This document shows positions 63,788 through 64,000 of a DNA stretch of 64,000 bases, piece by piece. Made by a program: the position numbers and the translations under genes. The notes under the pieces were generated by a model. That model searched no databases. It worked only from the letters and a program-made list of their open reading frames with translations, and had not been told where the DNA came from. The stretch is from positions 1 to 64,000 of the forward strand of contig JAGBFB010000029.1 in NCBI GenBank assembly GCA_017936665.1. Direction: 5' to 3'. The stretch is from Spirochaetaceae bacterium (lineage in GTDB: Bacteria > Spirochaetota > Spirochaetia > Treponematales > Treponemataceae). The first letter of the stretch is position 1, and every line of letters begins with the position of its first letter.

Positions 63788-63816
63788 TTGATGTAAAATG
63801 TTAAAATTTATATACT
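63788..63816 (+). promoter_or_regulatory. Promoter of thrS
   Basis: TTGATG (63788-63793), a 17-base spacer and TATACT (63811-63816). Transcription would begin near 63823, leaving a ~43-base leader that holds a small hairpin and an AAGGA ribosome binding site. Confidence 0.6.
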
Positions 63817-63831
63817 ATTTGTCATAAAAAC

Positions 63832-63848
63832 CACGGGATGTAGCCGTG
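63832..63848 (+). promoter_or_regulatory. Leader hairpin upstream of thrS
   Basis: CACGG (63832-63836) and CCGTG (63844-63848) form a short GC stem with the loop GATGTAG, the only GC-rich spot in the leader and just before the ribosome binding site. ThrRS genes in other bacteria are controlled through tRNA-like leader hairpins or T-boxes; this stem is far too small for a T-box, so a regulatory role is speculative. Confidence 0.35.
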
Positions 63849-63865
63849 AAGAAAAAGGAACTTAT

Positions 63866-64000
63866 ATGATTCAACTTAAGACAGAAAAAGACAGCCAACT
63901 ATCAAAATTAAGACATAGTATGGCACACGTTATGGCAGAAGCAGTTTTCAAATTGTTTCCTGGTTCAAAAATTGCAATTGGTCCTTCAATTGATACAGGA
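63866..64000 (+). CDS. thrS: Threonine-tRNA ligase, N-terminal part (partial)
   Basis: An open frame runs from the ATG at 63866 (AAGGA upstream) off the right edge. The 45 visible residues include [32 protein letters not shown], the start of the ThrRS editing domain (HxxAH zinc/water site). The ordinary TGS domain, which normally occupies the first ~60 residues, is missing; the protein begins almost directly with the editing domain. Only the start is seen, so the catalytic core cannot be checked. Confidence 0.88.
   Translation, partial: MIQLKTEKDSQLSKLRHSMAHVMAEAVFKLFPGSKIAIGPSIDTG

Overview
The window reads as AT-rich chromosomal DNA of a spirochaete, most probably a Treponema. The basis is family recognition, not a search: a very long coiled-coil protein of the spirochaete-restricted SpiroCoCo type, a transposase-like nuclease of the family first named from T. 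denticola, a carD-ispD-ispF gene order, a two-headed BadF/HgdB-type CoA-dehydratase activase, and many TPR or signal-peptide proteins. No rRNA, tRNA or CRISPR array was recognised.

Layout. 1-1932: the end of a TolC-like outer-membrane factor and a radical SAM/SPASM maturase, probably the tail of an export/peptide-modification locus that starts outside the window. 1942-6756 (minus): rsm22-like methyltransferase, merR, der and ptsI. 6809-7148: a long nested palindrome followed by a ~100-bp direct repeat. 7197-8126: an EamA transporter gene. 8127-23987: an accessory island. Its left flank (8127-9358) is non-coding and full of repeats. A divergent XRE regulator follows, then two tightly packed transcription units. 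Unit 1 (9772-15064): carrier protein, Sfp-type phosphopantetheinyl transferase, radical SAM protein, homocitrate-synthase-like enzyme, large radical SAM/SPASM protein, thymidylate-kinase-like protein. Unit 2 (15133-23956): Re-citrate-synthase-like enzyme, GntR regulator, NTP_transf_5-like protein, two BtrH-like proteins around a class II aaRS-like amino acid:carrier-protein ligase, and a three-gene ABC-2 exporter. 23988-24263: a second, ~98% identical copy of the last 276 bp of the EamA gene, so the island sits between two direct repeats.

The island looks like an undescribed small-molecule pathway that loads an amino acid on a stand-alone carrier protein. The ligase would charge the carrier, the phosphopantetheinyl transferase would activate it, two DRE-TIM acyltransferases could build or extend an oxo acid, two radical SAM enzymes could modify the tethered unit, BtrH-like proteins could transfer it (as BtrH does in butirosin biosynthesis), and the ABC proteins would export the product. 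The chemistry is inference; the gene families are the firm part.

24340-64000 is mostly core genome: a small exported protein, a Rpn/PD-(D/E)XK nuclease flanked by ~163-bp direct repeats with strong hairpins, mnmE, a GH-like exported protein, pfk, an FMN-dependent alpha-hydroxy-acid dehydrogenase, ettA, uvrC, an exported LamG/FN3 protein, a TPR protein, an M24 peptidase, murJ, the giant BadF-type protein, a TPR/barrel/ExbB-ExbD-TonB envelope operon, an HAD phosphatase, the SpiroCoCo protein, ispF, ispD, carD, a peptide-binding protein, an unknown spirochaetal protein and the start of thrS. Several genes (ptsI, carD, ettA, perhaps murJ and the island carrier protein) have a -10 box placed so that transcription would start at or just before the ATG, without a Shine-Dalgarno sequence, suggesting leaderless mRNAs.
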